Shown here piece after piece: positions 18,425-27,637 of a stretch of 36,202 nucleotides of DNA; within the stretch, counting starts at the first letter, position 1, and each line of letters opens with the position of its first letter. This DNA is from Trueperaceae bacterium (GTDB taxonomy: Bacteria > Deinococcota > Deinococci > Deinococcales > Trueperaceae). Below the pieces are notes generated by a model that worked only from the letters and a program-made list of their open reading frames with translations, was not told the DNA's origin and searched no databases. A program made the position numbers and the translations under genes. Location: positions 1-36,202 of the forward strand of contig JASBUK010000136.1 in the NCBI GenBank assembly GCA_030147925.1, in the 5' to 3' direction.

Positions 18425-18697
18425 ATGGATCCCAGCAGTCTTATCGGTATAGCTTCGGTGTTTACCGCAGGTCTGACCATCGCCATCGGCTCGCTCGGGC
18501 CGGCACTGGGCGAAGGTCGGGCGCTGGCTCAGGCCCTAAGCGCCATTGCCCAGCAACCAGATGAGGCCAACACCATCACCCGCACGCTCTTTGTCGGTCT
18601 GGCTATGGTCGAGTCTACGGCCATTTACTGTTTTGTCATCTCGCTGATTCTCATCTTTGCCAACCCCTTCTGGACTGCTGTCAGCGCCGGAGGTTAA
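18425..18697 (+). CDS. atpE: N-type F-ATPase rotor subunit c with two carboxylates
   Basis: This 90-residue two-helix hairpin has Glu30 in helix 1 (GPALGEGRA) and Glu63-Ser64-Thr65 in helix 2 (GLAMVESTAIY). Aligned to the Ilyobacter c-subunit, Glu30 takes the place of the Na+ ligand Gln32, and Glu63/Ser64/Thr65 match Glu65/Ser66/Thr67. Two acidic residues in the site have been described in an N-ATPase c17 ring of Burkholderia and argue against simple Na+ binding. The coupling ion therefore stays open. ATG at 18425 has AAGGAGG upstream; an upstream in-frame start would only read through atpB. Confidence 0.93.
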   Translation: MDPSSLIGIASVFTAGLTIAIGSLGPALGEGRALAQALSAIAQQPDEANTITRTLFVGLAMVESTAIYCFVISLILIFANPFWTAVSAGG

Positions 18698-18709
18698 GGA
18701 GGCTGAGTC

Positions 18710-19501
18710 ATGGGTTTTGACTGGTTTACCTTTATAGCTCAGCTTGTCAACTTTCTGATTCTGCTGTGGCTACTAAGGCGCTTTCTCTATGGACCCATCA
18801 CCCGGGTGATGAAAGAGTGGGCGGAGAAAGTCGCCGCCGGCTTAGCGGAGGCTAAAGAGCGCGAAGCCCAGGCCGAAGAAGCCTTGGCGTCATACGCTAA
18901 GCAGAGCGAGGAGCTTGAAGGTAAGCGTCAGGAGATTTTAAGACAGGTGCAAAAAGAGGCCGAGGACAACAGGCGTCAGTTTTTGAGCGAGGCTCGAGCC
19001 GAAGTCCAGGAGGCTCGTAACCAGTGGCAACTCGCGCTTTTGCGCGAACGGGAAAACTTTTTGCAGGCACTGCGTCGGCGGAGCAGCAAAGAAGTCTATG
19101 TCGCCATGCGGCAGGCCTTGCGCGAACTGGCCGATGTCGAGCTCGAGCGGCACATCGTCACGGTATTTTTAGAGCGCTTGGCGGCGCTCCCCGAACCCCA
19201 GCGTCAAAAGATGTTAGGGGCTATCAAGCACGCCAACAACGAGCTTATGGTGCGCAGCGCCTTTGAGCTGCCGGATGCCGAGCACAAAGAGTTAAATGTG
19301 GTCTTGCATGAACTGCTTGGTGAAGAGCTTAAGCTACACTTTTTGACCACCCCGGAGCTGATTTGCGGCATTGAACTAAGCGCCCACGGTTACAAGCTGG
19401 CCTGGAGCGTTGATAGCTATTTGAGCTCTCTTGAGGCAACGCTCGAGCAGTTGTTAGCAAGCAGTACCAGCTTGGTTAAAGATCGGGGGGTGGGGGCGTG
19501 A
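18710..19501 (+). CDS. atpF: N-type F-ATPase subunit b with delta-like C-terminal part
   Basis: This 263-residue protein has one N-terminal membrane helix ([23 protein letters not shown]), then a long Glu/Ala/Arg coiled coil to about residue 130, and a C-terminal globular part with [15 protein letters not shown] and [18 protein letters not shown]. The last portion resembles the C-domain of subunit delta. N-ATPase operons lack a separate atpH, as here, and the extended b supplies that function. It is the peripheral stalk. The stop overlaps the alpha start (GTGA). Confidence 0.92.
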   Translation: MGFDWFTFIAQLVNFLILLWLLRRFLYGPITRVMKEWAEKVAAGLAEAKEREAQAEEALASYAKQSEELEGKRQEILRQVQKEAEDNRRQFLSEARAEVQEARNQWQLALLRERENFLQALRRRSSKEVYVAMRQALRELADVELERHIVTVFLERLAALPEPQRQKMLGAIKHANNELMVRSAFELPDAEHKELNVVLHELLGEELKLHFLTTPELICGIELSAHGYKLAWSVDSYLSSLEATLEQLLASSTSLVKDRGVGA

Positions 19502-21012
19502 AACGTGAATTAGACCAGCTTCTAGACAGCACCTTAGACACGCTTGAGCAGGTGCGTCAAAAACGGCAGCTCGGTTTAAGCCTTGCCGAGGTGGGGCATC
19601 TTAACTTTGTGGGTCAGGGGGTTGCTCGAGCCCAGGGTTTACCCGATGTTCGCGCCGAGGAATTGCTGCGTTTAGCAAACGGGCGTCTGGGCATGGTTTT
19701 TAGTTTAAGCCCCGGTGAAGTCGGGATAGTGCTGCTCGACCCAGCCGGTAATTTAGCGGCAGGCAGTGAAGTTCAGCGCAGCGGACGCGTGCTTGACGTA
19801 GCCGTGGGCGAGGCACTCTTGGGTCGGGTGATCGACCCCTTGGGCCGCCCGCTGGATCACGGCGACCCTTTGGACACGCTTGATACCCGCCCAATTGAAC
19901 GTCCGGCCCCGGCTATCATGGAGCGCGCCCCGGTGAGCAAGCCCTTACAGACCGGCATCAAGGTCATCGACGCACTTATCCCTATTGGACGCGGACAGCG
20001 AGAGCTTATACTTGGCGACCGGCAAACCGGCAAAACCGCCATCGCCGTAGATAGCATCATCAACCAGCAGGATAGCGAGGTAATTTGCATCTATTGTGCC
20101 ATCGGCCAGCAAAGCGCCAGCGTGGCCCGGGTCATTGCCGAGCTGCGGGAGCGTCAGGCGCTGGCCTACAGCATCGTCGTCGTCGGCAGTGGCAATGACC
20201 CCGCCGGACTGCAATACGTGGCCCCCTATGCCGCCACCACCATCGGCGAGTATTTTATGGAACAAGGGCGCGATGTCCTGATTGTCTATGACGATTTAAC
20301 CCGCCATGCTCGAGCCTATCGGGAACTTTCCTTGCTGCTGCGGCGTCCTCCCGGGCGCGAGGCCTATCCCGGAGATATCTTTTATATTCACTCACGGCTC
20401 TTAGAGCGGGCAACTCATCTAAAAGAAGAACTTAGAGGCGGTTCGCTCACCGCCTTGCCCATCATCGAGACCGAAGCGGAAAACTTAGCGGCTTATATTC
20501 CCACCAACCTCATCTCGATTACCGACGGTCAGATTTATCTCTCGCCCGAACTCTTCAGCAAAGGAGTACTGCCGGCTATTGACGTGGGCAGATCGGTGTC
20601 GCGCGTGGGTGGCAAAGCACAACTAGCCGCCTATCATGCCGTGGCTGGCAGCCTGCGGCTGTCTTATGCGCAGTTTGAAGAACTCGAGGTCTTTGCCCGC
20701 TTTGGTACCCGCCTAGACGAAGCTACTCGCAAAACGCTGGAGCGGGGTCGCCGCGTCCGTGAAGTGCTCAAACAGTCACCTTATGCCACCGTGCCGGTAG
20801 CCGAGCAAATTGCCGTGCTCTTAGCCGTTAGCAACGGCCTTTTTGACGCTTATGCGCTCAGCGAACTAGCAGCGCTCGAGCACCGCGTTCGCCAGGCCAC
20901 CAAGCTTGATCTACCGCATGTTTACCAGCGCATTGAAAACAACCAGCCGCTCAGCCCCGAAGATCGCCAAGCCCTCTTAGACGTCGCTAAAGAAGCTCTT
21001 GCAGGCAGTTGA
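19498..21012 (+). CDS. atpA: N-type F-ATPase alpha subunit
   Basis: This 504-residue regulatory nucleotide-binding subunit has Walker A GDRQTGKT at residues 173-180 and the alpha signature [14 protein letters not shown]-like segment (here [14 protein letters not shown]). It starts at GTG 19498, in the stop region of atpF. Together with beta it forms the hexamer head. Confidence 0.95.
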   Translation: MKRELDQLLDSTLDTLEQVRQKRQLGLSLAEVGHLNFVGQGVARAQGLPDVRAEELLRLANGRLGMVFSLSPGEVGIVLLDPAGNLAAGSEVQRSGRVLDVAVGEALLGRVIDPLGRPLDHGDPLDTLDTRPIERPAPAIMERAPVSKPLQTGIKVIDALIPIGRGQRELILGDRQTGKTAIAVDSIINQQDSEVICIYCAIGQQSASVARVIAELRERQALAYSIVVVGSGNDPAGLQYVAPYAATTIGEYFMEQGRDVLIVYDDLTRHARAYRELSLLLRRPPGREAYPGDIFYIHSRLLERATHLKEELRGGSLTALPIIETEAENLAAYIPTNLISITDGQIYLSPELFSKGVLPAIDVGRSVSRVGGKAQLAAYHAVAGSLRLSYAQFEELEVFARFGTRLDEATRKTLERGRRVREVLKQSPYATVPVAEQIAVLLAVSNGLFDAYALSELAALEHRVRQATKLDLPHVYQRIENNQPLSPEDRQALLDVAKEALAGS

Positions 21013-21067
21013 TAGCAAATCCCCCATCCCCAATCCTCGCCCCAAACCTATACCAGAGGCAAAACCC

Positions 21068-21961
21068 ATGCAAAGCAGCGAAGAACTCAGACATAAGATT
21101 GGCAGCGCTACAGAGCTTTTGGGCGTGGTGCGGACCATGAAGACTCTCTCGGCGGTTAACATCCGGCAGTACGAGCGAGCGGTTACTTCATTGGCAGACT
21201 ACACTCGCTCGGTAACAATGGGTCTGCAAATCGCCTTGCGCGAGCACAGTATGGAGCTTAGCGAGCAGTTGCCCCGGGGCCAGGCGCGGGTGGGCGCAAT
21301 CATTTTTGGCTCCGATGCAGGGCTTTGTGGCCGTTTTAACGAGCAAATCGTCGATCATGCCCTTACAGAACCCGCTAAGCCGGAGAGCACCTTGCTGATG
21401 GCGGTAGGAATCCGCGCCGACGCCGCTATTACGCAACGCGGCTTTAAGGTCGAAAAGCTGTTCTCGCTGCCCAGTTCTTTAGCCGCCTTAACCGAGGTGG
21501 TGCAAGATATCCTGCTCAACTTAGAAGCCTGGAGGCTCGAGCGAGAGCTAAGCCAACTGCTGCTGTTTTATCACCGGCCCTACCAGCGGGTGAATTACCG
21601 CCCCTACAAGCAGCCCCTTTATCCGCTTGATCTAGACTGGCTGCGCAGCTTAGCCCTGCGCCCCTGGGATTCGCGCACGCTGCCAAGTTACAGCATGGAC
21701 TGGCAAGACCTGTTTGCCGGGCTCGTCCGCGAATACCTCTTTGTCTCGCTATATCGCGCCTTGGCCGAATCGCTGGCCAGCGAAAACATGGCCCGCTTAG
21801 CCGCCATGCAATCCGCCGAGCAAAACATTGAAAGGCGCTTAGCAGAATTGGGCCTGGAATTTAACCAGCAACGCCAGAGCGCCATCACCGAAGAAATCCT
21901 CGACATCATTGCCGGGGCCGAGGCCTTAAAAGATTCAATCACCACTCCCCGTTCTAAATAA
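21068..21961 (+). CDS. atpG: N-type F-ATPase gamma subunit
   Basis: This 297-residue protein has the long N-terminal helix (LRHKIGSATELLGVVRTMKTLSAVNIRQYE) and the C-terminal helix (LAAMQSAEQNIERRL) of the rotor shaft. The central region is divergent, as in N-ATPases. An upstream TTG at 20999 would add a Pro-rich stretch lying inside atpA; ATG at 21068, preceded by CAGAGG, is preferred. It is the last gene of the operon. Confidence 0.9.
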   Translation: MQSSEELRHKIGSATELLGVVRTMKTLSAVNIRQYERAVTSLADYTRSVTMGLQIALREHSMELSEQLPRGQARVGAIIFGSDAGLCGRFNEQIVDHALTEPAKPESTLLMAVGIRADAAITQRGFKVEKLFSLPSSLAALTEVVQDILLNLEAWRLERELSQLLLFYHRPYQRVNYRPYKQPLYPLDLDWLRSLALRPWDSRTLPSYSMDWQDLFAGLVREYLFVSLYRALAESLASENMARLAAMQSAEQNIERRLAELGLEFNQQRQSAITEEILDIIAGAEALKDSITTPRSK

Positions 21962-22059
21962 AAGTCTGGCCTTGGGGACATCCGTCTCTAGCGCTATTAG
22001 CGCATTTATGTACATATTGTATTAGACCTGTATTTGTCTTAATCATGGAGGTCTTAGCC

Positions 22060-22092
22060 ATGCAGCAAGGCCATAAAACTAAACGTGTTTAG
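22060..22092 (+). other. Ten-codon reading frame with ribosome site (leader or gene relic)
   Basis: ATG at 22060 follows GGAGG (spacer about nine) and opens a ten-residue frame, MQQGHKTKRV, ending in TAG. The same frame continues past two more stops into a Lys-rich string ending at a TAA near 22150. It may be a leader peptide or a relic of a small basic gene. Evidence is thin. Confidence 0.3.
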
Positions 22093-22117
22093 CTTTAATC
22101 GGGGCATTGGGAGAAAG

Positions 22118-22144
22118 TGGCAAAACACATCGCTGGTTTTGCCA
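22118..22144. repeat. 9-bp hairpin between atpG and the SDR gene
   Basis: TGGCAAAAC (22118-22126) and GTTTTGCCA (22136-22144) form a perfect stem with a nine-base loop, followed by A-rich sequence. There is no T-run in the plus direction. It could attenuate the SDR transcript or mark the end of the ATPase operon. Confidence 0.4.
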
Positions 22145-22215
22145 AAAAATAAAGATTAAGGCATAAACCTCAAGAGCTAAGTCCCGTTTTTTAACACAAC
22201 CAAAAAGGAGCCAGC

Positions 22216-23037
22216 ATGTCTCAAGATATTGCCACCCCAATCGATATTCGCCAGCGGGTTGCTATCGTCACCGGGGGTGCTAAAGGCATCGGCAAAGCCA
22301 TCACAGAAACACTCAGCCAGGGAGGCGCAAAAGTGATGATTGTCGATATCGATATCGCCACAGCCGCAAAACTAGCCCATGACTTGGGGCGCTGCGGCAG
22401 ACAGGTCGAGGCCATCGAAGCCGACGCCGCCAGTGTCGGCGATGCCAGCAAGGTGGTTGAAGCTGCGGTTGAGATCTTTGGCGGGGTAGATATTCTGGTC
22501 AACAACGCAGGCTTTTATCCCTTTACACCCTTTCTTGAGGTCGATGAAGACTGTTGGGATCGGGTCTTGGATATCAACTTAAAAAGCGTCTTTTTCTACA
22601 GCCAGGCAGCTGTACGCCAGATGATCAGCGACAAAAAACCCGGCGTCATTATCAACCTCGCCTCGGTAGAAGCAATCCGCTCGATCAAACATTTAAGCCC
22701 TTATGCCGCAGCCAAGGCCGGGGTTGTCACTCTGACCAAAGCTTTAGCGCTCGAGCTCGGCCCTCATCACATCCGCGTCAATGCCGTGGCTCCCGGGGCC
22801 ATAAAAACACCGGGCACAAAACGGATGCGCCAATTTTTACGCAAAGAGGTCAGTCGGCATCCTCTTGCCCACCGAACCTTTGCCCGGCACTTGCAAACCC
22901 TTATGGCCACCTTGCCGCTAGGCCAAGAAGGCGAGCCAAATGATGTGGCGCAAGTGGTGCTGTTTTTAGCCAGCGAAGCAGCCTCCTACATGACGGGCAG
23001 CACGGTGGTGGTAGACGGGGGGTTCACGCTTGTCTAA
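22216..23037 (+). CDS. Short-chain dehydrogenase/reductase (SDR)
   Basis: This 273-residue classical SDR has TGGAKGIG at residues 19-26 for the cofactor, NNAG at 96-99, and catalytic Ser150, Tyr163 and Lys167 (SPYAAAKAG). Asp44-Ile-Asp after the second strand (IVDIDIA) favours NAD over NADP. A conserved VNAVAPGAIKTP and a C-terminal TGSTVVVDGGFTLV complete the fold. It carries an insertion of about 20 residues, rich in Arg and His, after the substrate loop. The substrate cannot be assigned. AAAAGGAG precedes ATG at 22216. Confidence 0.92.
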   Translation: MSQDIATPIDIRQRVAIVTGGAKGIGKAITETLSQGGAKVMIVDIDIATAAKLAHDLGRCGRQVEAIEADAASVGDASKVVEAAVEIFGGVDILVNNAGFYPFTPFLEVDEDCWDRVLDINLKSVFFYSQAAVRQMISDKKPGVIINLASVEAIRSIKHLSPYAAAKAGVVTLTKALALELGPHHIRVNAVAPGAIKTPGTKRMRQFLRKEVSRHPLAHRTFARHLQTLMATLPLGQEGEPNDVAQVVLFLASEAASYMTGSTVVVDGGFTLV

Positions 23038-23100
23038 AAAAGTGGGTCAAAAAGATAATTTCGGCAAAAATTGTAAGCAACCCAGGAAAGGGGTTAAGAC

Positions 23101-23394
23101 ATGACAGGAGAAAAAGAAAAACGCAGTCTTAAAGAGGAATTTGAGGTTGCCGGTAGTCAGCTCGTCGAGCGCATCAGCGAGCTGATCAAAGAAAGCAATA
23201 CCCGCCGCGTCATTATCCGCAATTTAGAAGGCGAGGAATTAATGACCCTGCCCCTGACCTTTGGCGTGGTCGCCGGTGGCCTCATCACCATCGCCGCCCC
23301 GGTCTTAGCAGCCCTGGGCGCTCTGGCGGCGCTGGTCAGCCGGGTCAAACTAGAGGTCATCCGCGAGGAAGATAACGACAGTAAAGAGTCATAA
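23101..23394 (+). CDS. DUF4342 family protein
   Basis: This 97-residue protein has an acidic helical start (LKEEFEVAGSQLVERISELIKE), then RRVIIRNLEGEELMTLPLTFGVV, a hydrophobic helix (GGLITIAAPVLAALGALAALVS) and VKLEVIREED. This fits DUF4342, whose function is unknown. One membrane-like helix suggests membrane association. It lies 40 bases before a membrane protein gene and is likely co-expressed with it. Confidence 0.8.
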   Translation: MTGEKEKRSLKEEFEVAGSQLVERISELIKESNTRRVIIRNLEGEELMTLPLTFGVVAGGLITIAAPVLAALGALAALVSRVKLEVIREEDNDSKES

Positions 23395-23436
23395 ACCGCT
23401 TTAAGATCAACTCTGCCGATCAAAAAGGAGTTCAAT

Positions 23437-24087
23437 ATGACACTGGAGAAAAACTCACGATTCTGGGCCATTGTGTTAGTTGCTTTAGGAGCGCTTTTCC
23501 TGTTTAGCAATCTGGGTTGGCTGCCCTGGCTCACCAGCCTGGTCTGGGGGCTGCTGTTTCTTGCTGGCGGCGTGGCCTTTTTGGCAGTTTTTTACGCTAA
23601 TCGCAGCAAATGGTGGGCGCTAATCCCTGGTTTTTCCCTAATCGGCTTGAGCACGGTTGTATTCTTTGGCGACGCCGCCGTGAGCTGGCTCTTTATTCTC
23701 ATGGGCTTAAGCTTTGCCGCTATCTACCTTAACGACGAACAACACTGGTGGGCACTAATCCCGGCAGGCACAATACTGACTCTGGCCCTGATCATCTGGG
23801 CGGAGCAGGTCTTCCCACGCTGGAATGCCGGTTCGCTGCTCTTTTTGGGTTTAGCCGCCACCTTTGGGCTGCTCTATCTGCTACCTAAAAACAGAGGCGG
23901 ACAGCTCTGGGCCATCTTCCCTGCCGTGGGCTGTCTGGCGCTGGTTTTGGTAATCAGTGGCTTTAGCGGCGGTCTGTGGGGCGTACTGCTTTCGCTACTG
24001 CTCATCGTCGGCGGTGTCTATCTGCTGTGGCGGCAGCGTGGACAAAGCTCTCCATCTAATATCGATTCCGTTAAAAAGCCGAATTGA
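23437..24087 (+). CDS. Polytopic membrane protein with repeated W-A-L-I-P motif
   Basis: This 216-residue protein has about seven to eight short membrane helices. The motif KWWALIPGFSL, HWWALIPAGTI and QLWAIFPAVGC occurs three times about 60 residues apart, showing internal triplication of a two-helix unit. The N-terminus (FWAIVLVALGALFLFSNLG) resembles DUF5668/LiaF-type membrane sensors. Its last residues, NIDSVKKPN, are encoded by a dispersed repeat that also provides the stop. The function is unknown. Confidence 0.8.
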   Translation: MTLEKNSRFWAIVLVALGALFLFSNLGWLPWLTSLVWGLLFLAGGVAFLAVFYANRSKWWALIPGFSLIGLSTVVFFGDAAVSWLFILMGLSFAAIYLNDEQHWWALIPAGTILTLALIIWAEQVFPRWNAGSLLFLGLAATFGLLYLLPKNRGGQLWAIFPAVGCLALVLVISGFSGGLWGVLLSLLLIVGGVYLLWRQRGQSSPSNIDSVKKPN

Positions 24088-24101
24088 TTTCAGCTTTTTA
24101 A
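24057..24101 (+). repeat. Dispersed TAATAYCGATTCCGTT hairpin repeat, copy 1 (terminator-like)
   Basis: TAATATCGATTCCGTT is followed by TTAAAAAGC (24071-24079) and GCTTTTTAA (24093-24101), a perfect 9-bp stem with five T in the right arm. Copy 2 lies at 27635-27683. Both mark gene ends on the plus strand and could act as weak terminators. In this copy the repeat enters the coding region and supplies the last residues. Confidence 0.6.
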
Positions 24102-24242
24102 TGCGAGTGGATCCGAGCGTAGCGAGAACGATAGGCTGAGAAGAATCAAACAGGTAACTTTTCGTGTCGCCAAGAAACTAATCGTGCTCAGTGGTTTTTG
24201 ATTTTGAGGACACAATCTAAACAAAAAGGAAGTTATAGAACT

Positions 24243-26252
24243 ATGATAAATGTTGGCTCCAGCAAGAAAAAATTCTACGGGTCTTTTGGTTTAAATCTCT
24301 TAGTTATTTTGCTTTTGGCTCTGACCACAACTGGCTTAGCACAAACAGGTGATAAAACCATTTACCAGGACCCCGGCGGACTGTTTTCAGTGCCGATTCC
24401 CAGCAATTGGACGGCTGAACCTGCTGAGAACTACCTTAGCCTCAAGAGTCCTGAGGGCAATATCACCGTGCGCATTCTGGTGCTGAGCAGCGCAAATACC
24501 CAAGAAGCTGTCCGTGCCACCTGGGAAATCGTCGAGCCCGGGTTTGATTTGGCAGTGCAAGACATCATAGACATTCCGCCCGCGGTATTTGGCACCGAAG
24601 GCCTCGACGAGTTTATCGCCATGAGCTATGAGCGCGAGGACGATGGGCCTATTATCCAAGCCGAAGGGCGGCGTCTGGCTGACAGTGTTTTTGTCTTGCT
24701 TTTTAACGCCGAACTCACCGCCGCCCAGCAGCGAGCCGCGCAGTTGCAAATCATCGACAGTGGTTTTCGCATTAGCGCGCTTGAGCAAACCGACCTCAGT
24801 ACTGCCGCTCCACTGCCTCTTAACGACGAGCTCTTGGCCGAGTTTGAGGCTTATATCGGCGAAAAGATGAGCCAGCTTGAAGTTCCCGGCGCCAGCATCG
24901 CCATTGTGCAGGGCGGTAAATTGGTCTACGCCAAGGGCTTTGGCGTGCGCAATCTCGACAGCCAGGAAGCCATGACGCCTGAAACATTGCTGATGATAGG
25001 CTCGAGCACCAAATCGATGACCACCATGATGATGGCGCAACTGGTAGACGAGGGTGTCTTTGCCTGGGACACGCCCGTGATAAACATCTTGCCGGGCTTT
25101 AAGGTCGCCGACCCCGAGCTGAGTCAAAGCCTCAACATGAAAAATCTGGTCTGCGCTTGTACCGGCGTGCCCCGCCGCGACTTTGAGTGGCTTTTTAACG
25201 CCGACGAACTAACTGCCGAAGCAGTAATTGCTTCTTTAGCCGATTTCGAATTTTTTACTGACTTTGGCGAGGCTTTCCAATACAGCAATCAGATGGTGGC
25301 CAGCGGGGGCTATATCGCCACTTTAGCAGCGGGCGGTAGTTACGGTCAGCTCTATGAGGATTATCTGACGCTGTTCGAAGAGCGCATTTTAGACCCCTTG
25401 GGCATGAAGGCCTCGACCTTTTCTTTTGCCGAGGCAGTAGCAAGCGGCAACTACGCCACACCCTATGCGGCCTTGGCTACCGGCGAAACGGTTGAATTGC
25501 CCTTAACCGTCGAAGAGGTGCTTATCCCCATGGGGCCTGCCGGAGCGCTGTGGTCAAATGTGCTAGATATGGCCAACTACCTCATCACCGAGCTTAATGA
25601 GGGTCTAACGCCAAGCGGTGAGCGGCTGGTATCGGCAGAAAATCTGGCCCTTACCTGGGAGCCGCAGGTCGCCATTTCAGCAGACGCCAGTTATGGTCTG
25701 GGTTGGATTATCGAAGACTATAAAGGCTTAAAAGTCATCAGCCATGGGGGTAACACCTTTGGCTTTAGTTCGGAACTGGCTTTTTTACCCGAGCTTGACT
25801 TAGGCATCAGCATCCTGACCAACCAGCGGGCTTCGGCCTTAAATCAGTCGTTGCGCTACCGTTTGCTCGAGTTGCTCTATGAACAGGAGCCGCAATTCGA
25901 CGAGGTCTTGCAATTGCAGCTTGACCTAATAGAAAAGTCGCAAAGCGAACTGCGTGAAGCGCTAATAACGCAAATCGAAGCGGAAGAATTGCCGACAAGC
26001 TTAGGAACTTATGCCAACGATGCCCTTGGTGAAATCCGGCTGTACTTTGAAAACGGTAAATTCATCTTAGATACGGGCGAGTTTCAAAGCGAGATAAGGG
26101 CTCGAGCCGATGACGAGGGAAATATTAGCTACGGCACCTTTACCCCGCCCATCGCCGGAATGCCGCTTGAGTTTGGTGAAGATGAAAATGGTCGGCCCAT
26201 CGTCACCTTTGGAGCGGGGGTGGTGGAATACATCTTTAAAAAACTGGAGTGA
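24243..26252 (+). CDS. Secreted serine hydrolase, class C beta-lactamase/penicillin-binding fold, with N-terminal extra domain
   Basis: This 669-residue protein has a signal peptide (KKK, then LLVILLLALTTTGLAQ). Residues 40-180 form a PsbP/MOG1-like domain (DPGGLFSVPIPSNWTAEP). The hydrolase domain spans about 195-560, with Ser254-x-x-Lys257 (IGSSTKSMT), Tyr347-Ser-Asn349 and His501-Gly-Gly, the three class C motifs. A C-terminal domain of about 100 residues follows. An oddity is CACTGVPRRD at 304-313, where these enzymes usually have HTSG. The start ATG at 24243 follows AAAAAGGAAG. It probably cleaves a peptide or ester bond outside the cell; beta-lactam resistance is not implied. Confidence 0.88.
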   Translation: MINVGSSKKKFYGSFGLNLLVILLLALTTTGLAQTGDKTIYQDPGGLFSVPIPSNWTAEPAENYLSLKSPEGNITVRILVLSSANTQEAVRATWEIVEPGFDLAVQDIIDIPPAVFGTEGLDEFIAMSYEREDDGPIIQAEGRRLADSVFVLLFNAELTAAQQRAAQLQIIDSGFRISALEQTDLSTAAPLPLNDELLAEFEAYIGEKMSQLEVPGASIAIVQGGKLVYAKGFGVRNLDSQEAMTPETLLMIGSSTKSMTTMMMAQLVDEGVFAWDTPVINILPGFKVADPELSQSLNMKNLVCACTGVPRRDFEWLFNADELTAEAVIASLADFEFFTDFGEAFQYSNQMVASGGYIATLAAGGSYGQLYEDYLTLFEERILDPLGMKASTFSFAEAVASGNYATPYAALATGETVELPLTVEEVLIPMGPAGALWSNVLDMANYLITELNEGLTPSGERLVSAENLALTWEPQVAISADASYGLGWIIEDYKGLKVISHGGNTFGFSSELAFLPELDLGISILTNQRASALNQSLRYRLLELLYEQEPQFDEVLQLQLDLIEKSQSELREALITQIEAEELPTSLGTYANDALGEIRLYFENGKFILDTGEFQSEIRARADDEGNISYGTFTPPIAGMPLEFGEDENGRPIVTFGAGVVEYIFKKLE

Positions 26253-26335
26253 GTGGTGAGTAGTTAGTAGTAGGTGGCTTTTGGTTGGTAGGAAAGTCTC
26301 TACTTTCCACTTTTTGCTTCTTACTTTCCACTGAC
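26250..26335 (+). repeat. Heptamer-based intergenic element, copy D
   Basis: Starting at the stop codon of the serine hydrolase gene, 7-bp units (AGTAGTT, AGTAGTA, GGTGGCT, TTTGGTT, GGTAGGA) lead to a tail with TACTTTCCACTTTTT and TTACTTTCCACTGA. The tail almost matches that of copy A (both end ACTTTCCACTGA). The element fills the gap before the adenosine-specific kinase gene. Confidence 0.75.
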
Positions 26336-26355
26336 ATCATTAATAGGAGGCGGCT

Positions 26356-26841
26356 ATGGAACTGAGCACTGTTAAGATTGAGAAGCCCGAAACTACAAAT
26401 TTCATCCTCGGTCAGACGCATTTTATAAAAAGCGTGGAGGACATCCACGAAGCCCTAGTCACGGCGGTGCCGGGCATAAAATTTGGTCTGGCCTTTTGCG
26501 AGGCCTCGCAAAAATGTTTGCTGCGCTGGAGCGGCAACGACGAGGCCATGCTCGAGCTAGCCAGAAAAAATGCCTTGGCCATTGCCGCCGGGCATAGCTT
26601 TATCATCTTTTTAGGCGAAGGCTTCTTTCCGGTCAACATATTAAACGCCCTTAAAATGGTGCCGGAAGTCTGCCGCCTCTTTTGCGCCACCGCCAACCCC
26701 AGCGAAGTTATTGTTGCCGAAACAGAGCTGGGTCGCGCAATCTTGGGCGTTGTTGACGGGTTCAGCCCCAAAGGCATTGAAACTGAAGAGGATATTGCCG
26801 AACGCAAAAATCTGCTTAAGCAAATCGGCTACAAACTTTAA
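26356..26841 (+). CDS. Adenosine-specific kinase family protein
   Basis: This 161-residue protein matches the small adenosine-specific kinase family known from archaea and some bacteria. Conserved segments are FILGQTHFIKSVEDIHEALV, GIKFGLAFCEASQKCLLRW, AGHSFIIFLGEGFFPVNILNAL and VIVAETELGRAILGVVDG. There is no P-loop. AGGAGG precedes ATG at 26356. It lies 19 bases before the next gene and may be co-transcribed. Confidence 0.85.
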   Translation: MELSTVKIEKPETTNFILGQTHFIKSVEDIHEALVTAVPGIKFGLAFCEASQKCLLRWSGNDEAMLELARKNALAIAAGHSFIIFLGEGFFPVNILNALKMVPEVCRLFCATANPSEVIVAETELGRAILGVVDGFSPKGIETEEDIAERKNLLKQIGYKL

Positions 26842-26860
26842 TCTGAAACGGAGTGATTTT

Positions 26861-27637
26861 ATGACTCATAGCGAAGCCGTCCCCATAGAAATAACTTATC
26901 CCGATGCCGCTGATTTACAGCTAAAAATCGCGGTTGGAGCCTGCAAGCTAAGGCTCGAGCCGGGCGCGGGCGACAACTGGGTAAGCGGCAGCTACCACGA
27001 CCCCACCGGAGAGTTGGCACACAAGATTAGCGAAGAAGGCGGCACTGTCAAGATCACCCAGGAACGTAACATTGCCGCACTCTTTAGCTTTATGCGCGGC
27101 ACTCCGGTCTTTGATCTTAGGCTGGGCAGCAGCAAGACCTTTAAGCTAACGCTGGAAACCGGCGCGAGCGAGTGTCAGCTCGACTTAGGCGGCTTGCCGC
27201 TCAGCCGTGTGAACATCAAACAAGGAGCAGGCAAGCTGACTCTGGATTTTTCCGTTCCTAACTCAACAGAAATGAATCTGCTGCGTCTGGCCACCGGAGC
27301 CGGAGAGCTCGAGCTTAAAAATTTGGCTAACGCCAACTTTGCCGAGATGAGCCTTGAAGGTGGCGCCGCGTCTTACAAACTTGACTTTGGCGGTGACTTA
27401 CAACGCAGCGCACACGTCAAGATTGCCACGGGTATGTCCTCGGTAGCACTCCGCCTGCCCGCCAACACTGCCGCAAAAATCAGCGCCGAATCGGTGTTAG
27501 CAAAAGTCGAGGCAGCTGAGGGTTTTAGTCAAAAGCAAGGTGGCTACTATACAAGCGCGGCGCTTGAAGGTGTCAGCCCCTTACTGACCATAGAAAGCAA
27601 TATCGCCCTGGGGGCGCTCTCGCTGCGCTTAGCGTAA
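26861..27637 (+). CDS. Toastrack/LiaF-like beta-repeat protein
   Basis: This 258-residue protein is made of repeating beta strands with the pattern L-x-L-x-x-G-A: KIAVGACKLRLEPGAG, LTLETGASECQLDLGG, NIKQGAGKLTLDF, LATGAGELELKN and KIATGMSSVALRL. The arrangement resembles the toastrack/DUF2154 domain seen with LiaF-like membrane sensors. It has no signal or membrane helix, so it is cytosolic or acts with the membrane protein at 23437. ATG at 26861 has GGAG upstream; a longer frame to 26711 overlaps the kinase gene and is discarded. Its stop TAA is the first triplet of hairpin repeat copy 2. Confidence 0.75.
   Translation: MTHSEAVPIEITYPDAADLQLKIAVGACKLRLEPGAGDNWVSGSYHDPTGELAHKISEEGGTVKITQERNIAALFSFMRGTPVFDLRLGSSKTFKLTLETGASECQLDLGGLPLSRVNIKQGAGKLTLDFSVPNSTEMNLLRLATGAGELELKNLANANFAEMSLEGGAASYKLDFGGDLQRSAHVKIATGMSSVALRLPANTAAKISAESVLAKVEAAEGFSQKQGGYYTSAALEGVSPLLTIESNIALGALSLRLA

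Noticed and set aside
20999-21067. TTG start giving a longer gamma subunit
   Set aside because: It lies in the atpA end and adds a Pro-rich segment unlike gamma N-termini. ATG at 21068 begins directly before the conserved helix.
22060-22150. A complete small gene ending at the TAA near 22150
   Set aside because: Two stop codons (TAG at 22090 and TAA soon after) interrupt the frame. Only the ten-codon leader-like part is listed, with low confidence.
24387-25127. A 246-codon open frame on the minus strand inside the serine hydrolase gene
   Set aside because: It is antisense to a gene with intact catalytic motifs, has no ribosome site, and its product is low in recognisable structure. It is a shadow of codon bias.
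26711-26860. A longer N-terminus for the toastrack-like gene
   Set aside because: It overlaps the end of the adenosine-specific kinase gene in another frame. ATG at 26861 has its own ribosome site.
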